Of a stretch of 64,000 bases of DNA, positions 19,987 through 29,176 are shown one piece after another; positions within the stretch are counted from its first letter, which is position 1, and each line of letters begins with the position of its first letter. Source of the stretch: Sorangium cellulosum So ce56. Its GTDB lineage: Bacteria > Myxococcota_A > Polyangia > Polyangiales > Polyangiaceae. The DNA lies in the NCBI RefSeq assembly GCF_000067165.1, contig NC_010162.1, positions 12,574,501 through 12,638,500 on the forward strand, in the 5' to 3' direction. Below the pieces are notes generated by a model. The model had not been told where the DNA came from and made no database searches. It saw only the letters and a list, made by a program, of their open reading frames with translations. Both the position numbers and the translations under genes were made by a program.

Positions 19987-20129
19987 TGGGGCGCTGACGG
20001 GCGCGGCCTTGCCCGTATCGCTGTCAACCCCCGCTCCTCGTCGCGTCGCGCGCGGCCGAGCCCGCGCCGCGCGCACCTCGCGGCACCGCTCTTGAAGGGT
20101 CTCAGGAGCGGACGTGAGGGGAGGGGGCG

Positions 20130-21461
20130 ATGGGGCGAGCGAAGCTGTTCGAGGATCGGAGGGACGCCGGGCGCAGGCTCGCGCAGCTGCTCTCGGGGTA
20201 CAGGAGCGAGGCGCCGCTCGTGCTCGCCCTGCCGCGCGGCGGCGTCGAGGTGGGCTACGAGGTGGCGCGCGCGCTGGGTGCGCCGCTCGATGTGTGGATC
20301 GTGCGCAAGCTCGGCGCACCCGGGCAGCCGGAGCTCGGCGTGGGCGCGATCGCCGAAGGGGGCGAGGTGTACATCGATCGGGGCCTCGTCGGGCTGCTGG
20401 GGATCTCCGAGGCGGAGCTCGCCGAGATCGCGGAGCAGCAGGCCGCCGAGGTGGAGCGCGGGGTGCGCCGGTACCGGGGCGACAGGCCGATGCCCCGCGT
20501 CGAGGGGCGGACGGTGATCGTCGTGGACGACGGCATCGCGACCGGCGGGACCGTGCGGGCCGCGCTGCGCGACCTGCGCAAGCGCTCGCCGAGGCGGCTC
20601 GTGCTCGCCGTGCCGGTCGCCGCGCCGTCGAGCCTGTCGTCGCTCAGCCGCGAGGTCGACGGCGTCGCTTGCATCGAGGAGGACCCGGGCCTCCAGGCGA
20701 TCGGCGCCTACTACGAGGATTTCTCGCAGACGTCGGACGACGTCGTCGCCACGCTGCTCGCCGAGGCGCGGCGCGAGGTCCCGAGAGCGGAAGGGGCGGA
20801 GCGGCCCCTCTTCGTCGAGGCAGGGACGGCGGCGCTGCCCGGGGACCTCGCGATCCCGGAGAGGGCGGGCGGCCTCGTGATCTTCGCGCACGGCAGCGGC
20901 AGCAGCCGCAGGAGCCCTCGCAACCGCTCGGTCGCGGAGGCGCTCTGGCGGTGGGGGCTGGCCACGCTGCTCTTCGACCTGCTCACCGACGAGGAGGAGG
21001 CGGAAGATCGCCGGAGCGCCCACCTCCGCTTCGACGTCGATCTGCTCGCGCGGCGGCTGCTCGGGGCGACGGACTGGGCGCTCGCGCGCCCCGAGCTCCG
21101 TCACCTCGCGGTCGGCTACTTCGGCGCGAGCACCGGCGCGGCGGCCGCGCTCATCGCCGCGGCGGCGCGGCCGCGCGTCGTGGGCGCCGTCGTGTCGCGC
21201 GGCGGCAGACCCGACCTCGCGGGCGCGGCCCTGGCGATGGTGCGCGCGCCGACGCTGCTCATCGTGGGCAGCGCGGACACCGAGGTGCTGGCGTTGAACC
21301 AGGCCGCCCTCGAGGGCCTCGCGGGCCCGCGCCGCCTCGCCGTCGTGCCTTCCGCGACGCACCTGTTCGAGGAGCCGGGCGCGCTCGCGGCGGTCGCCCG
21401 GCTCGCCGGCGAGTGGTTCGCGCAGCACCTGATCGCGCGAGGAGCCGAGGCGAGGGCGTGA
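20130..21461 (+). CDS. Phosphoribosyltransferase / alpha-beta hydrolase fusion
   Basis: 443-residue two-domain protein. The N-terminal type I phosphoribosyltransferase fold (~1-215) has the PRPP loop VIVVDDGIATGGT, the LALPRGGVEVG block and a VRKLGAPGQPELGVGAIAEGG segment. The C-terminal alpha/beta hydrolase (dienelactone-hydrolase type, ~240-440) has nucleophile elbow GASTG (in YFGASTGAAAAL), an acidic residue in IVGSADTEV and His in SATHLFEEPG. Such fusions occur in many bacteria, usually annotated only by domain. The metabolic role is not established. A GAGGGGGCG ribosome site precedes the ATG. Confidence 0.85.
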   Translation: MGRAKLFEDRRDAGRRLAQLLSGYRSEAPLVLALPRGGVEVGYEVARALGAPLDVWIVRKLGAPGQPELGVGAIAEGGEVYIDRGLVGLLGISEAELAEIAEQQAAEVERGVRRYRGDRPMPRVEGRTVIVVDDGIATGGTVRAALRDLRKRSPRRLVLAVPVAAPSSLSSLSREVDGVACIEEDPGLQAIGAYYEDFSQTSDDVVATLLAEARREVPRAEGAERPLFVEAGTAALPGDLAIPERAGGLVIFAHGSGSSRRSPRNRSVAEALWRWGLATLLFDLLTDEEEAEDRRSAHLRFDVDLLARRLLGATDWALARPELRHLAVGYFGASTGAAAALIAAAARPRVVGAVVSRGGRPDLAGAALAMVRAPTLLIVGSADTEVLALNQAALEGLAGPRRLAVVPSATHLFEEPGALAAVARLAGEWFAQHLIARGAEARA

Positions 21462-21542
21462 CGCGCCGGCCGGCGGCCCGCGCAGGCCGAGGCGAGCGCG
21501 CCGCCGGCCGCCGCCCGGCGCGAGCGCTGGCCGGTGCGGCGC

Positions 21543-23039
21543 CTACCTGGAGAGCCAGACCGTGTACGCGTGCGGCATGAACGGCGCGTCGTCGGGATCG
21601 AAGGGGAGGCTCCGGATCATGCTCCCCGCGTTGACGCCCACGACGAGCAGCCCCGAGAGCCCGTCGAGCCCCACCACCGTGCGCTGCGCGCGGCTGCTGC
21701 CGAAGACGCCGGCCACGTCGACGCGGCCGGCCTCGGCGCCCTGCGCGTCGACCTTCACGATCGCCCAGCGGAACAGCGCGGGCAGCTCCCAGTCGGCCAC
21801 GAAGGTGATCTCGGCCGTCCTGAGATCCGGCCGGGCGGCCGCGTTCTCCGCCGAGAGATCGAGCCAGAGGTACGTCGCGCCGGTCGGCTCGATCGGGCGC
21901 AGGGGCGCGACCCGCCGCGGGAGCGTGGCGTAGGGCAGCGACCACTCGAAGCGAACCCGGCCGAAATCGCCGAAGCGCGCGGCGTCGGAGAGGTGCGCGC
22001 CGTCGCTGCGGCTGCCCAGGAACGCCCGCGCGATGGCGAACTCGAGGAGCAGATCGTCGAGGTCCTCGCCGCGGGATCGCAGCGACGCCCGGAGCGCGTC
22101 GAAGGTGTCGGGCTCGGCGTGGAAGCGCGCCGCGCCCGCGGGCGTGGATTGCGCCGCGATCGCGAGCAGCGACGTCGCGACCTGCGCCGGCGTCCCGGTG
22201 CCGTACGCGTCGTCGAGGTACCACGGAAAGAGCAGGCCGCCGTCGAGCGCGCCGAGCGCCGCGCCGGTGAGCGCCCGCTCGGGCGCCCGCTGGAAGGCGT
22301 CGACCGCGGCGAGCTCCTCGGCCGCGCAGGGCGCCGCGATGGCGGCGAGGTAGCTCGCCGTCATGGCGATCGCGCCCTCCTCCGCCCCGGCGTCGAGGCG
22401 CATGGCGACGGCGGCTCCGAGCGCGTAGGCCGCGTCGGACGCGCTCGCGCACCCGCCGCGCCCCGGCGCTGCGACGCTGGCGAACGCGCTCGCGGCGTCG
22501 AACCGCTCCCCGAGCGCCCGCAGGTCGTACCCCACGCGCGTCGGGCCGCGGCGCGGGCCGCGCTCCAGGTAGAGATCGTACGCTGGGCCGCCGCCCCGCG
22601 CGCCATCGGGGAGCGGGCGCGGCAGACCGAGCGCGTCGTAGGCCCGCATCGCGGCCTCCAGGTGGGTGAGGCTCTCGAGGAGGGCGGCGCCGGGGACGTC
22701 CGCGGGCGCGTGCACGCAGACGGGCAGCGTGAAGGAGCACGCGCGTCGTTGAACGTCGCGCTCGCCCGGGCGCTGCACCGGCGAGACCACGGGTCGGCCC
22801 TGGGCCGGCGGGGCGGCGGCCGCCGAGGCGCCGTCGTCCGAGGGCGCCCCGGCCTGCGCGCTCGCGACGGGCGAGGGCGGCTTGGCCGGCGGCGCGTCCG
22901 GCGCGCGCGCCGCTGCCGCTGGGGGGCCGCCGAGGGCCGCGCCCAGGGCGAGGACCACCAGCGCCCAGGGCGCCGCGCGTCGCGGCGCGGGCGCTCGCCT
23001 TGGTCGCGCGGCTGGGGCGCGTGTGGGGAACGGTCTCAT
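21543..23039 (-). CDS. Predicted secreted protein of unknown function
   Basis: 498 residues. An Arg-rich start is followed by a hydrophobic signal core (PWALVVLALGAALGGPPAAAA, ~24-44), then a Pro/Ala-rich linker to ~95. The mature region begins near a Cys pair (ACSFTLPVCVHAP) and continues with helices and then a beta-rich C-terminal third (TYLWLDLSAEN, EITFVADWELPALFRWAIVKVD). No catalytic motif recognised. Probably periplasmic or surface-exposed. Divergent from ppa, with 279 bases between. Confidence 0.62.
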   Translation of the reverse strand: MRPFPTRAPAARPRRAPAPRRAAPWALVVLALGAALGGPPAAAARAPDAPPAKPPSPVASAQAGAPSDDGASAAAAPPAQGRPVVSPVQRPGERDVQRRACSFTLPVCVHAPADVPGAALLESLTHLEAAMRAYDALGLPRPLPDGARGGGPAYDLYLERGPRRGPTRVGYDLRALGERFDAASAFASVAAPGRGGCASASDAAYALGAAVAMRLDAGAEEGAIAMTASYLAAIAAPCAAEELAAVDAFQRAPERALTGAALGALDGGLLFPWYLDDAYGTGTPAQVATSLLAIAAQSTPAGAARFHAEPDTFDALRASLRSRGEDLDDLLLEFAIARAFLGSRSDGAHLSDAARFGDFGRVRFEWSLPYATLPRRVAPLRPIEPTGATYLWLDLSAENAAARPDLRTAEITFVADWELPALFRWAIVKVDAQGAEAGRVDVAGVFGSSRAQRTVVGLDGLSGLLVVGVNAGSMIRSLPFDPDDAPFMPHAYTVWLSR

Positions 23040-23318
23040 GGGGAGCGCACCTGGTATCCGGAGATCCGCCGGCGAGTCTGCCCCGGCGGCTTCGCGCTAG
23101 CTCATCGCACGAGCGACCGCCCTTGCCCATGCTCGCCAGCGTCGATCCTGCGCCCGCGCCGGCCCGCGCCGGGAGGGCCCCGGCGGCGGCGTGGCTGATC
23201 TCGCTCCAGAGCGGGAATGCGGGGGTGTCTGGAGCACGATCTCACCGAATCGAACTCCTGGTATCCTGTCCGCCCCTCGCCCGCCTCCCGGGCGGGGGCG
23301 AAAGCCCAGGACGATTCA

Positions 23319-23861
23319 ATGACCCATCCGCTCCACGACATCTTGCTCCCCGACAGCCGACACGACTTCTTCCCCGTGGTGATCGAGATCCCGAAAGGAT
23401 CGAAGTGCAAGTATGAGCTCGACAAGAAGACCGGGCTCTTGATGCTCGACCGCGTGCTCTACTCGTCAGTGCACTACCCGGCCAACTACGGCTTCATCCC
23501 GCAGACGCACGCGGGCGACGGCGACCCGCTCGACGTCCTCGTCCTCATGCAAGAGCCGGTCGTGCCGCTCACGATCGTGAGGGCGCGCGCCATCGGCGGC
23601 TTCTTCATGCGCGACGACAAGGGGGTCGACGACAAGATCATCGCTGTCGCCGTCGACGACCCCTCCGTGGCCCATTACCTGACCCACGAGGAGCTGCCGC
23701 CGCACGTGACCAAGGAGCTCATGCGGTTCTTCATCGACTACAAGACGCTCGAGAACAAGCTCGCAGAGGTAGATACGATGTACGACAGGAACCGCGCCCT
23801 GGAGGTCATCGAGGAGTCCGTCGCGAGCTATCGCTCGATCAGCGCCTGGTCCAAGGGCTGA
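23319..23861 (+). CDS. ppa: Inorganic pyrophosphatase (family I)
   Basis: 180-residue cytosolic family I pyrophosphatase, which hydrolyses PPi to two phosphates and pulls biosynthetic reactions forward. The Mg-binding signature is DGDPLDVLVL. VVIEIPKGSKCKYELDKKTG, RVLYSSVHYPANYGFIP and the later DDKIIAVAVDDP are all conserved. I chose the ATG at 23319 because upstream in-frame sequence is not protein-like and MTHPLHDI begins the known fold. Length is typical of bacterial enzymes. Confidence 0.97.
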   Translation: MTHPLHDILLPDSRHDFFPVVIEIPKGSKCKYELDKKTGLLMLDRVLYSSVHYPANYGFIPQTHAGDGDPLDVLVLMQEPVVPLTIVRARAIGGFFMRDDKGVDDKIIAVAVDDPSVAHYLTHEELPPHVTKELMRFFIDYKTLENKLAEVDTMYDRNRALEVIEESVASYRSISAWSKG

Positions 23862-24458
23862 CGCGGCTGGCCCTGGGGGCCCGGTTGCAGCGGCGCACGG
23901 ATGGATCGCGGAAGCGGTGGATCGCCCTTCCTGGACCCCTCGGCGTCCACCCCTCGCAACCTTCGAAAAAATCCAGAAACCGGGCATGGAGGCGCGAGGT
24001 AACCCCGCGAGAACACTCGGCACGAGGGTTGCTTAACCGCTTCCTGTGGATCGCTTCTCGACGCTCATGGACGACGAAGACCTTGCCCAGCGGCTCGCCC
24101 AGAGCCCTGAGGTCGAAACGCGCCTGGCGATCCAGCGGCTCCGGTTCGACCTCGGATCCGGTGGGAGGTCGAGCTCTCTGGCGTGGCGGGTGACACCGTG
24201 AGTCGGCTCAACGCGGAGCGTCGAACTCGACGTCGCCCCGGGGAGAGCCACCAAGGGCCCACCATGACGCATGCAGGCGATCGGGCAGGGCAAAGACGCT
24301 GAAAGCGACGCTGAAAACGATTCGAACGCGGCCAACGCAATCAACGCAAACAACACAAATGACGCGGACGACGCGGACGATTCGGTGACAGGCCATTGAA
24401 GCGCGCGGGTATGCGCATGGATTATCGAGGCGACACCGCTTGATCGGGGCTTGACAAC
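23862..24458. other. 597-bp intergenic region, lower GC
   Basis: Separates ppa from the DUF1592 operon. From about 24,290 to 24,400 it is much less GC-rich than the window, with an AACGC/ACGCGGACG simple-sequence stretch. It probably holds the operon promoter, but no sure -35/-10 could be set. A TTGACA at 24,451 lies almost on the start codon. One small ORF (24067-24201) is listed separately. Confidence 0.5.
24067..24201 (+). CDS. Possible 44-residue small ORF
   Basis: ATG-started frame beginning MDDEDLAQRLAQSPEVETR, with good G/C third-position bias in its first 30 codons and a helical, acidic first half. No clear ribosome site and no recognised family. It may be a real small protein, a gene remnant or chance. 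Confidence 0.2.
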   Translation: MDDEDLAQRLAQSPEVETRLAIQRLRFDLGSGGRSSSLAWRVTP

Positions 24459-26276
24459 ATGAGAGACATCAGCTTTTCTCAAGCAATGATGAGCACGCTT
24501 AATAGCTTAGTTTCGGCGAAAGCGTGTCGCCGCTACTCCGCAGTGGCGCTTCTCCTCGCCGGCCCGCTCGGTTGCGTGGGCAACCTCGGCAATTCCGACG
24601 GGACGCCCTCCGAGACCAGTAGCAGCGGCAACGGCAGCGGCAGCAGCGGCAGCAGCAGCGGCGGCGACGCTGGCGGCCCGCCGATCGGCGACCCGCCGGA
24701 GGTGCACACGGAGATCCCGGAGGTGTCGCACTGCGAGGTCGCGGACAAGAGCACCCCGGGCCCGCGCGTGGTGCGTCGCCTGACGGTGGATCAATTCGAG
24801 GCCACTGTCCGCGACCTCTTCAAGGACCAGTCCGTCGCCCTCCCGAGCATCTTCAACGACCCGCAGGTGCTCGGTTTCTCGGCCGACGCGAACGCGCTGG
24901 TGATCCGCGACCTGACGGCCCAGCAGATCATGGACTGGGCCGAGACGACCGCCGACTGGGCGGTGACGAACAAGCTCTCCAGCATCACCACGACGACGTG
25001 CAGGACCCTGGACGCGAGCTGCCGGACCGAGTTCATCCGCGACTTCGGCCGCCGCGCGTTCCGCGACAAGCTCACGGACGAGCGCATCGCGTCCTACGAC
25101 GCGCTGTTCGGGGCGGAGAAGTCGTTCGAGGACGGCGCCAAGGTGGTCGTGGGCGCCATGCTGCAGTCGCCGTACTTCCTCTATCGCCACGAGATCGGGA
25201 CCGAGGCGAACGGCTCGGGCGTCTACGAGCTCACCCCGCACGAGATCGCGAGCAACCTCTCGTACTTGCTGACCGGGACCATGCCGGACGAGGCGCTGCT
25301 GCAGGCCGCCGACGCGGCCGCCGCCCAGGGCGCCAACCTGACCAGCGAGCAGATCGCCCAGCACGCGCTGCGCCTGCTGGAGGACTCGGCGACAAGGCCG
25401 CTCGCCGAGAAGGAGATGATGCGGTTCATGCGCGGCTGGCTCCAGCTGAACCGTCTCGTCACCGCGGTGAAGGACAACACGCTCTTCGATCTCACGGACG
25501 CCATGCGCAAGGACATGATGGCCGAGACGCAGGCGCTCGTCGTGGACACCGCGTTCAACCAGAACGGCACGTTCGCCAACCTCCTGCAGGCGGACTACAC
25601 GTTCATCAACGCCAGCCTGGGTGCGCACTACGGCATCAACGGCGCCGGGGGCACCGAGCTGACGAAGGTGACGCTCACCCCGGGGCAGCGCGACGGGGGC
25701 ATCCTGGCCCACGGCAGCTTCCTGACGGGGCATGGCAGCGCGAAGCTTTCCTCGCCGACCCAGCGCGGCAAGATGGTCCGCACGCGGCTCCTCTGCCAGC
25801 CGCTCGAGCCCCCGCCGCCCGGCGTGGATCCGAACGTCAAGCCCCTGGAGACCCCGGCGACCACGCGCGAGATGGTCGAGCAGCACACGAAGGCGGAGTA
25901 CTGCGCGGGTTGCCACAAGTTCACCGACAAGATCGGCGTCGGCTTCGAGCACTACGACACGTTCGGCCGGTGGCGGAACGACGAGAACGGGATCCCCGTC
26001 GACGTGACCGGCACGGTCGTCGAGCCGCCCACCGGAGACGACTACAATTTCAGCGGCGTGACCGAGCTGGCCGACTACCTCGCGGCGAGCGAGGACGTCA
26101 AGGCGTGCATGGTCCGTTACTGGTCGTACTACGCGTTCGGCGGCACCTGGGAGCAGGACGGCTGCACGTACGAGAAGGTCCAGGAGGAGGCGGCCGCCGA
26201 AGAGTTCCGCCTCAAGAGCGTGTGGCTCGCGCTGACGCGCGCGCCGCACTTCACCCGCAGAGTTCAAGGTCCGTGA
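24459..26276 (+). CDS. DUF1592-family lipoprotein with c-type heme motif
   Basis: 605-residue exported protein of the DUF1587/DUF1592/DUF1588/DUF1585 architecture common in planctomycetes and myxobacteria. A signal with a LAGPLGC lipobox (~32-39) is followed by a Ser/Gly-rich linker (~45-75). Order: VVRRLTVDQFEATVRDLF (DUF1587-like), the DUF1592 core (LTPHEIASNLSYLLTGTMPD), DUF1588 (QRGKMVRTRLLCQPL), and DUF1585 with the heme-binding CAGCH (in AEYCAGCHKFTDKIGVGFEHYD). Function is not established, though periplasmic electron transfer is often suspected. First gene of an operon with two DUF1552 genes. A later start near 24486 is possible. Confidence 0.85.
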   Translation: MRDISFSQAMMSTLNSLVSAKACRRYSAVALLLAGPLGCVGNLGNSDGTPSETSSSGNGSGSSGSSSGGDAGGPPIGDPPEVHTEIPEVSHCEVADKSTPGPRVVRRLTVDQFEATVRDLFKDQSVALPSIFNDPQVLGFSADANALVIRDLTAQQIMDWAETTADWAVTNKLSSITTTTCRTLDASCRTEFIRDFGRRAFRDKLTDERIASYDALFGAEKSFEDGAKVVVGAMLQSPYFLYRHEIGTEANGSGVYELTPHEIASNLSYLLTGTMPDEALLQAADAAAAQGANLTSEQIAQHALRLLEDSATRPLAEKEMMRFMRGWLQLNRLVTAVKDNTLFDLTDAMRKDMMAETQALVVDTAFNQNGTFANLLQADYTFINASLGAHYGINGAGGTELTKVTLTPGQRDGGILAHGSFLTGHGSAKLSSPTQRGKMVRTRLLCQPLEPPPPGVDPNVKPLETPATTREMVEQHTKAEYCAGCHKFTDKIGVGFEHYDTFGRWRNDENGIPVDVTGTVVEPPTGDDYNFSGVTELADYLAASEDVKACMVRYWSYYAFGGTWEQDGCTYEKVQEEAAAEEFRLKSVWLALTRAPHFTRRVQGP

Positions 26277-26327
26277 CCCCACGGCTGCAACCCAAGAACA
26301 GATCGGTAGCGAGTGAAAGGATCGGTC

Positions 26328-27656
26328 ATGCGCAGCCACAGTCGTAGGAAGTTTCTCAAGGGTGTCGGGGCCAGCCTGGGGGCCAGCCTTCTGTTCTCTC
26401 CCTTCTATGATTCCATCGCCAACGCGGCTCCCGGGAAGAAGCCGAAGCGACTCCTGATCTTCTTCACCATGGGGACAGCCCCCTCGATCTGGAAGCCCAA
26501 GAGCGTCTCCGGCGAGACCCCCACGTTCAGCGAGTCCACCTCGCCGCTCGAGGAGGTGAAGGAGCACATCGTGATGCTGGACGGCCTCCCCAGCGGGAGC
26601 CCCAGCAACAACCACGGGTCCGCCGACGGCCTCACCGGGATGGGCTATTACAGCAACGGCCCCTACGGGCTGATCTCGGTCGACCAGTACATCGTCGAGA
26701 AGCTGAAGGGCAGCGGGCTGTCGACGCCCATCCCCTCGCTGCTGCTCGGCGCCGCCGTCGAGGGCGGCAAGACGGGGTTCTACAAGGGGACCAACCTGTC
26801 GCCCATCGGCTCCCCCACGTCCGCCTACTCGACGGTGTTCACGGGGTTCACGCCGTCCAACAATCAAGGCAACAACGACAACAGCGCCGCCGAGGCCCTG
26901 CTGAAGCGGCGCAGGAGCGTCCTCGACAACCTCACGAAAGAGGTCACGTCGCTCAAGGGAAACCTGGGGAAGGAGCAGCAGTACAAGCTGGATCTGCACC
27001 TCGAGTCGATCCGCCAGCTCGAGCAGCGGCTCTCGAACACCATGACCCCGGGAGGAGGCGGAGGAGGAGGGACGGGCGCCTGCTCCGTCCCGGGAACGCC
27101 CACCGGCGACATGAGCAATGGCTTGAAGGCCAACCTGCTTCATCTGGACATCATCGTCGGCGCGTTCGCGTGTGATATCACCCGCGTCGCCTCGATCCAG
27201 TGGGGCTCGGATCAGATGATGAACGCGAACCTGAGCGAGATCGGGCTCAGCGGTGAGGAGCATAACGGCATGATCCACACCGGCGCCCCTGCGCACCTCG
27301 ACCTGATCAAGCTCGAGAAGTGGCTGCACCAGCAGTTCGTCGGCGTCATCAAGAAGCTGAAGGCGACGCCCGAGGCCGACGGCTCCGGGACGCTCCTCGA
27401 CAACACGCTCGTCGCCTGGTGCCGTGACATGGGCGACGCGCCGAACCACACCCAGAACGAGATGAAGTTCGTCCTGGCGAGCGGCAACGGCGGCTATCTG
27501 AAGACGGCCCCCGGCGGCCGGTTCATCAAGAGCGGCGAGCGGCACGAGCGCGTGCTGCTCAGCCTGTGCGACGCGATGGGCGTCACGGACTTCTCCGGCT
27601 TCGGGGATCCGACTCTGGGCAGCAAGTCGCCGCTCCCCGGCATCGCCGCGACCTGA
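26328..27656 (+). CDS. DUF1552 family protein, Tat-exported (copy 1)
   Basis: 442 residues from the ATG at 26328, preceded by AAAGGA at good spacing. A GTG at 26313 is the alternative. The N-terminus SRRKFLKGVGAS followed by a hydrophobic stretch and ANAAPG is a twin-arginine signal. The mature protein matches DUF1552 (KRLLIFFTMGTAPSIWKP, HNGMIHTGAPAHLDLIKLEKW, CDAMGVTDFSGFG), distantly related to alkaline-phosphatase/sulfatase-type DUF1501 proteins. A Gly-rich loop is near residue 245. Role unknown. It pairs with DUF1592 proteins in many genomes. Confidence 0.85.
   Translation: MRSHSRRKFLKGVGASLGASLLFSPFYDSIANAAPGKKPKRLLIFFTMGTAPSIWKPKSVSGETPTFSESTSPLEEVKEHIVMLDGLPSGSPSNNHGSADGLTGMGYYSNGPYGLISVDQYIVEKLKGSGLSTPIPSLLLGAAVEGGKTGFYKGTNLSPIGSPTSAYSTVFTGFTPSNNQGNNDNSAAEALLKRRRSVLDNLTKEVTSLKGNLGKEQQYKLDLHLESIRQLEQRLSNTMTPGGGGGGGTGACSVPGTPTGDMSNGLKANLLHLDIIVGAFACDITRVASIQWGSDQMMNANLSEIGLSGEEHNGMIHTGAPAHLDLIKLEKWLHQQFVGVIKKLKATPEADGSGTLLDNTLVAWCRDMGDAPNHTQNEMKFVLASGNGGYLKTAPGGRFIKSGERHERVLLSLCDAMGVTDFSGFGDPTLGSKSPLPGIAAT
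27524..27604 (+). repeat. 81-bp perfect direct repeat, copy in first DUF1552 gene
   Basis: Identical to 28914-28994 in the second DUF1552 gene. It encodes the IKSGERHERVLLSLCDAMG region near the C-terminus. Perfect identity, including third positions, stands out against the more divergent middle of the genes and suggests a recent duplication or gene conversion. Confidence 0.85.
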
Positions 27657-27674
27657 CACCGAGGACGCGAGGCC

Positions 27675-27718
27675 GCTCGCCGCGACAGGTGCGCCCCCAC
27701 GCACCTGTCGCGGCGAGC
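27675..27718 (+). terminator. Perfect 18-bp stem-loop between the two DUF1552 genes
   Basis: Arms GCTCGCCGCGACAGGTGC (27675-27692) and GCACCTGTCGCGGCGAGC (27701-27718) pair without mismatch around an 8-base loop. No T-run follows, so it is a weak classical terminator. It may attenuate read-through or stabilise the upstream mRNA within the operon. Confidence 0.55.
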
Positions 27719-27756
27719 TCCGTTGGCGCGAGATCGGTAGCGTGAAAGGGTCGTTC

Positions 27757-29046
27757 ATGCGCAGCCATCGTCGTAGAGATTTCCTCAAGGGGCTGGGGGC
27801 CAGCGTCGGGGCCGGCTTCTTGTTCAACCCATTCCTGGACTCCATCGCCGAGGCGGCGCCCGGCCGGAAGCCCAAGCGGCTCCTCTTGTTTTGCACGATG
27901 GGGACCGCGCCATCGATCTGGAAGCCCACGAGCGTCTCGGGCGAGACCCCCACGTTCAGCGAGTCGACGTCGCCGCTCGCTGACGTGAAGCAGCACGTCG
28001 TGCTCGTGGACGGCCTTCCCACCGGGAATCCGGGGAACAACCACGGCGCGCCCGACGCCCTCACGGGGCTCGGCTTCAGCGACCCCGCCAAGCTGATCTC
28101 CGTCGACCAGTTCATCGCGGACAAGCTGATCGCCGCCGGCACGAAGACGCAGATCCCCTCGCTCTTGCTGGGGGCCGAGAGCACGGTGAGCGGCGGGAGA
28201 TCGCCGTATTATCGCAAGGACAACCTGCCGGGCATCGCCTCTCCGACGTCCGCCTACTCCACCCTGTTCGGCTCGGCGATCCCGTCGAACACGTCGTCAG
28301 ACGATCTCTTGCGCCGTCGCAAGAGCGTCCTCGATCACCTGAAGAACGAGATCAAGGCGCTCGAGGGGAACCTCGGCTCCGAGCAGAAGTACAAGCTGGA
28401 GCTGCACATCGACTCGATCCGGCAGATCGAGGAGCGGCTGTCCAACGCGTCGTCCGGCCAGACCGGCGGCTGCAGCGTGCCGACGAAGCCCGCCACCGAT
28501 CCGGCCAACCCGCTCCAGGCCAACCTGCTCCACATGGATCTCCTCGTCGGCGCGTTCGCGTGCGACATCACCCGCGTCGGCGCGATCCAGTGGGGCTCGG
28601 ATCAGGCCATGAACGTCGATCTCCCGGACATCGGGCTGAAGGGCGACGAGCACGGCGCCATGATCCACACCGGCGCACCGGCGCACCTCGACCTGATCAA
28701 GCTGGAGAAGTGGCTGTCGCAGCGGTTCGTCGACCTCATCAACAAGCTGAAGGCGATCCCGGAGGCCGACGGCTCCGGGACGCTCTTCGACAACACGCTG
28801 ATCGCGTGGTGCCGCGACATGGGCGACTCGCCGAACCACAACCAGAACGAGATGAAGTTCGTCCTGGCGAGCGGCGAGGGCGGCTATCTGAAGACGGCCC
28901 CTGGCGGCCGGTACATCAAGAGCGGCGAGCGGCACGAGCGCGTGCTGCTCAGCCTGTGCGACGCGATGGGCGTCACGGACTTCTCCGGCTTCGGCGATCC
29001 GAACCTGCGGTCCAAGTCGCCGCTCCCGGGCCTTTCGGCCAGCTGA
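27757..29046 (+). CDS. DUF1552 family protein, Tat-exported (copy 2)
   Basis: 429 residues from the ATG at 27757 (GAAAGGG in front; GTG at 27742 as alternative). Twin-arginine signal HRRRDFLKGLGAS then AEAAPGRKPKRLLLF. Closely similar to the preceding gene over its whole length, including the leader bases (both have AGATCGGTAGCG upstream) and the C-terminal block. It differs in the middle (AESTVSGGRSPYYRK; a TGGCSVP loop instead of Gly-rich). A tandem paralogue, probably exported folded by Tat. The shared 81-bp segment is listed as a repeat. Function unknown. Confidence 0.85.
   Translation: MRSHRRRDFLKGLGASVGAGFLFNPFLDSIAEAAPGRKPKRLLLFCTMGTAPSIWKPTSVSGETPTFSESTSPLADVKQHVVLVDGLPTGNPGNNHGAPDALTGLGFSDPAKLISVDQFIADKLIAAGTKTQIPSLLLGAESTVSGGRSPYYRKDNLPGIASPTSAYSTLFGSAIPSNTSSDDLLRRRKSVLDHLKNEIKALEGNLGSEQKYKLELHIDSIRQIEERLSNASSGQTGGCSVPTKPATDPANPLQANLLHMDLLVGAFACDITRVGAIQWGSDQAMNVDLPDIGLKGDEHGAMIHTGAPAHLDLIKLEKWLSQRFVDLINKLKAIPEADGSGTLFDNTLIAWCRDMGDSPNHNQNEMKFVLASGEGGYLKTAPGGRYIKSGERHERVLLSLCDAMGVTDFSGFGDPNLRSKSPLPGLSAS
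28914..28994 (+). repeat. 81-bp perfect direct repeat, copy in second DUF1552 gene
   Basis: Second copy of the segment at 27524-27604, 1390 bases downstream. See that entry. Confidence 0.85.
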
Positions 29047-29176
29047 GGCGGCCGGCGCGCCGCTTCCCGGCGCGCTCCGGTTCCCCGCGACCGCCGCGTC
29101 GCGCCCGGGCGCCTGCGCGCCCTCGGGCGCACGCCTCCGTCGACCCCCGTCCAGCGCCCGGCGTACACTCGTCACC

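Noticed and set aside
24451..24456. TTGACA as a -35 box for the DUF1592 operon
   Set aside because: It sits 3 bases before the start codon. It would work only if translation starts later, and no good -10 follows.
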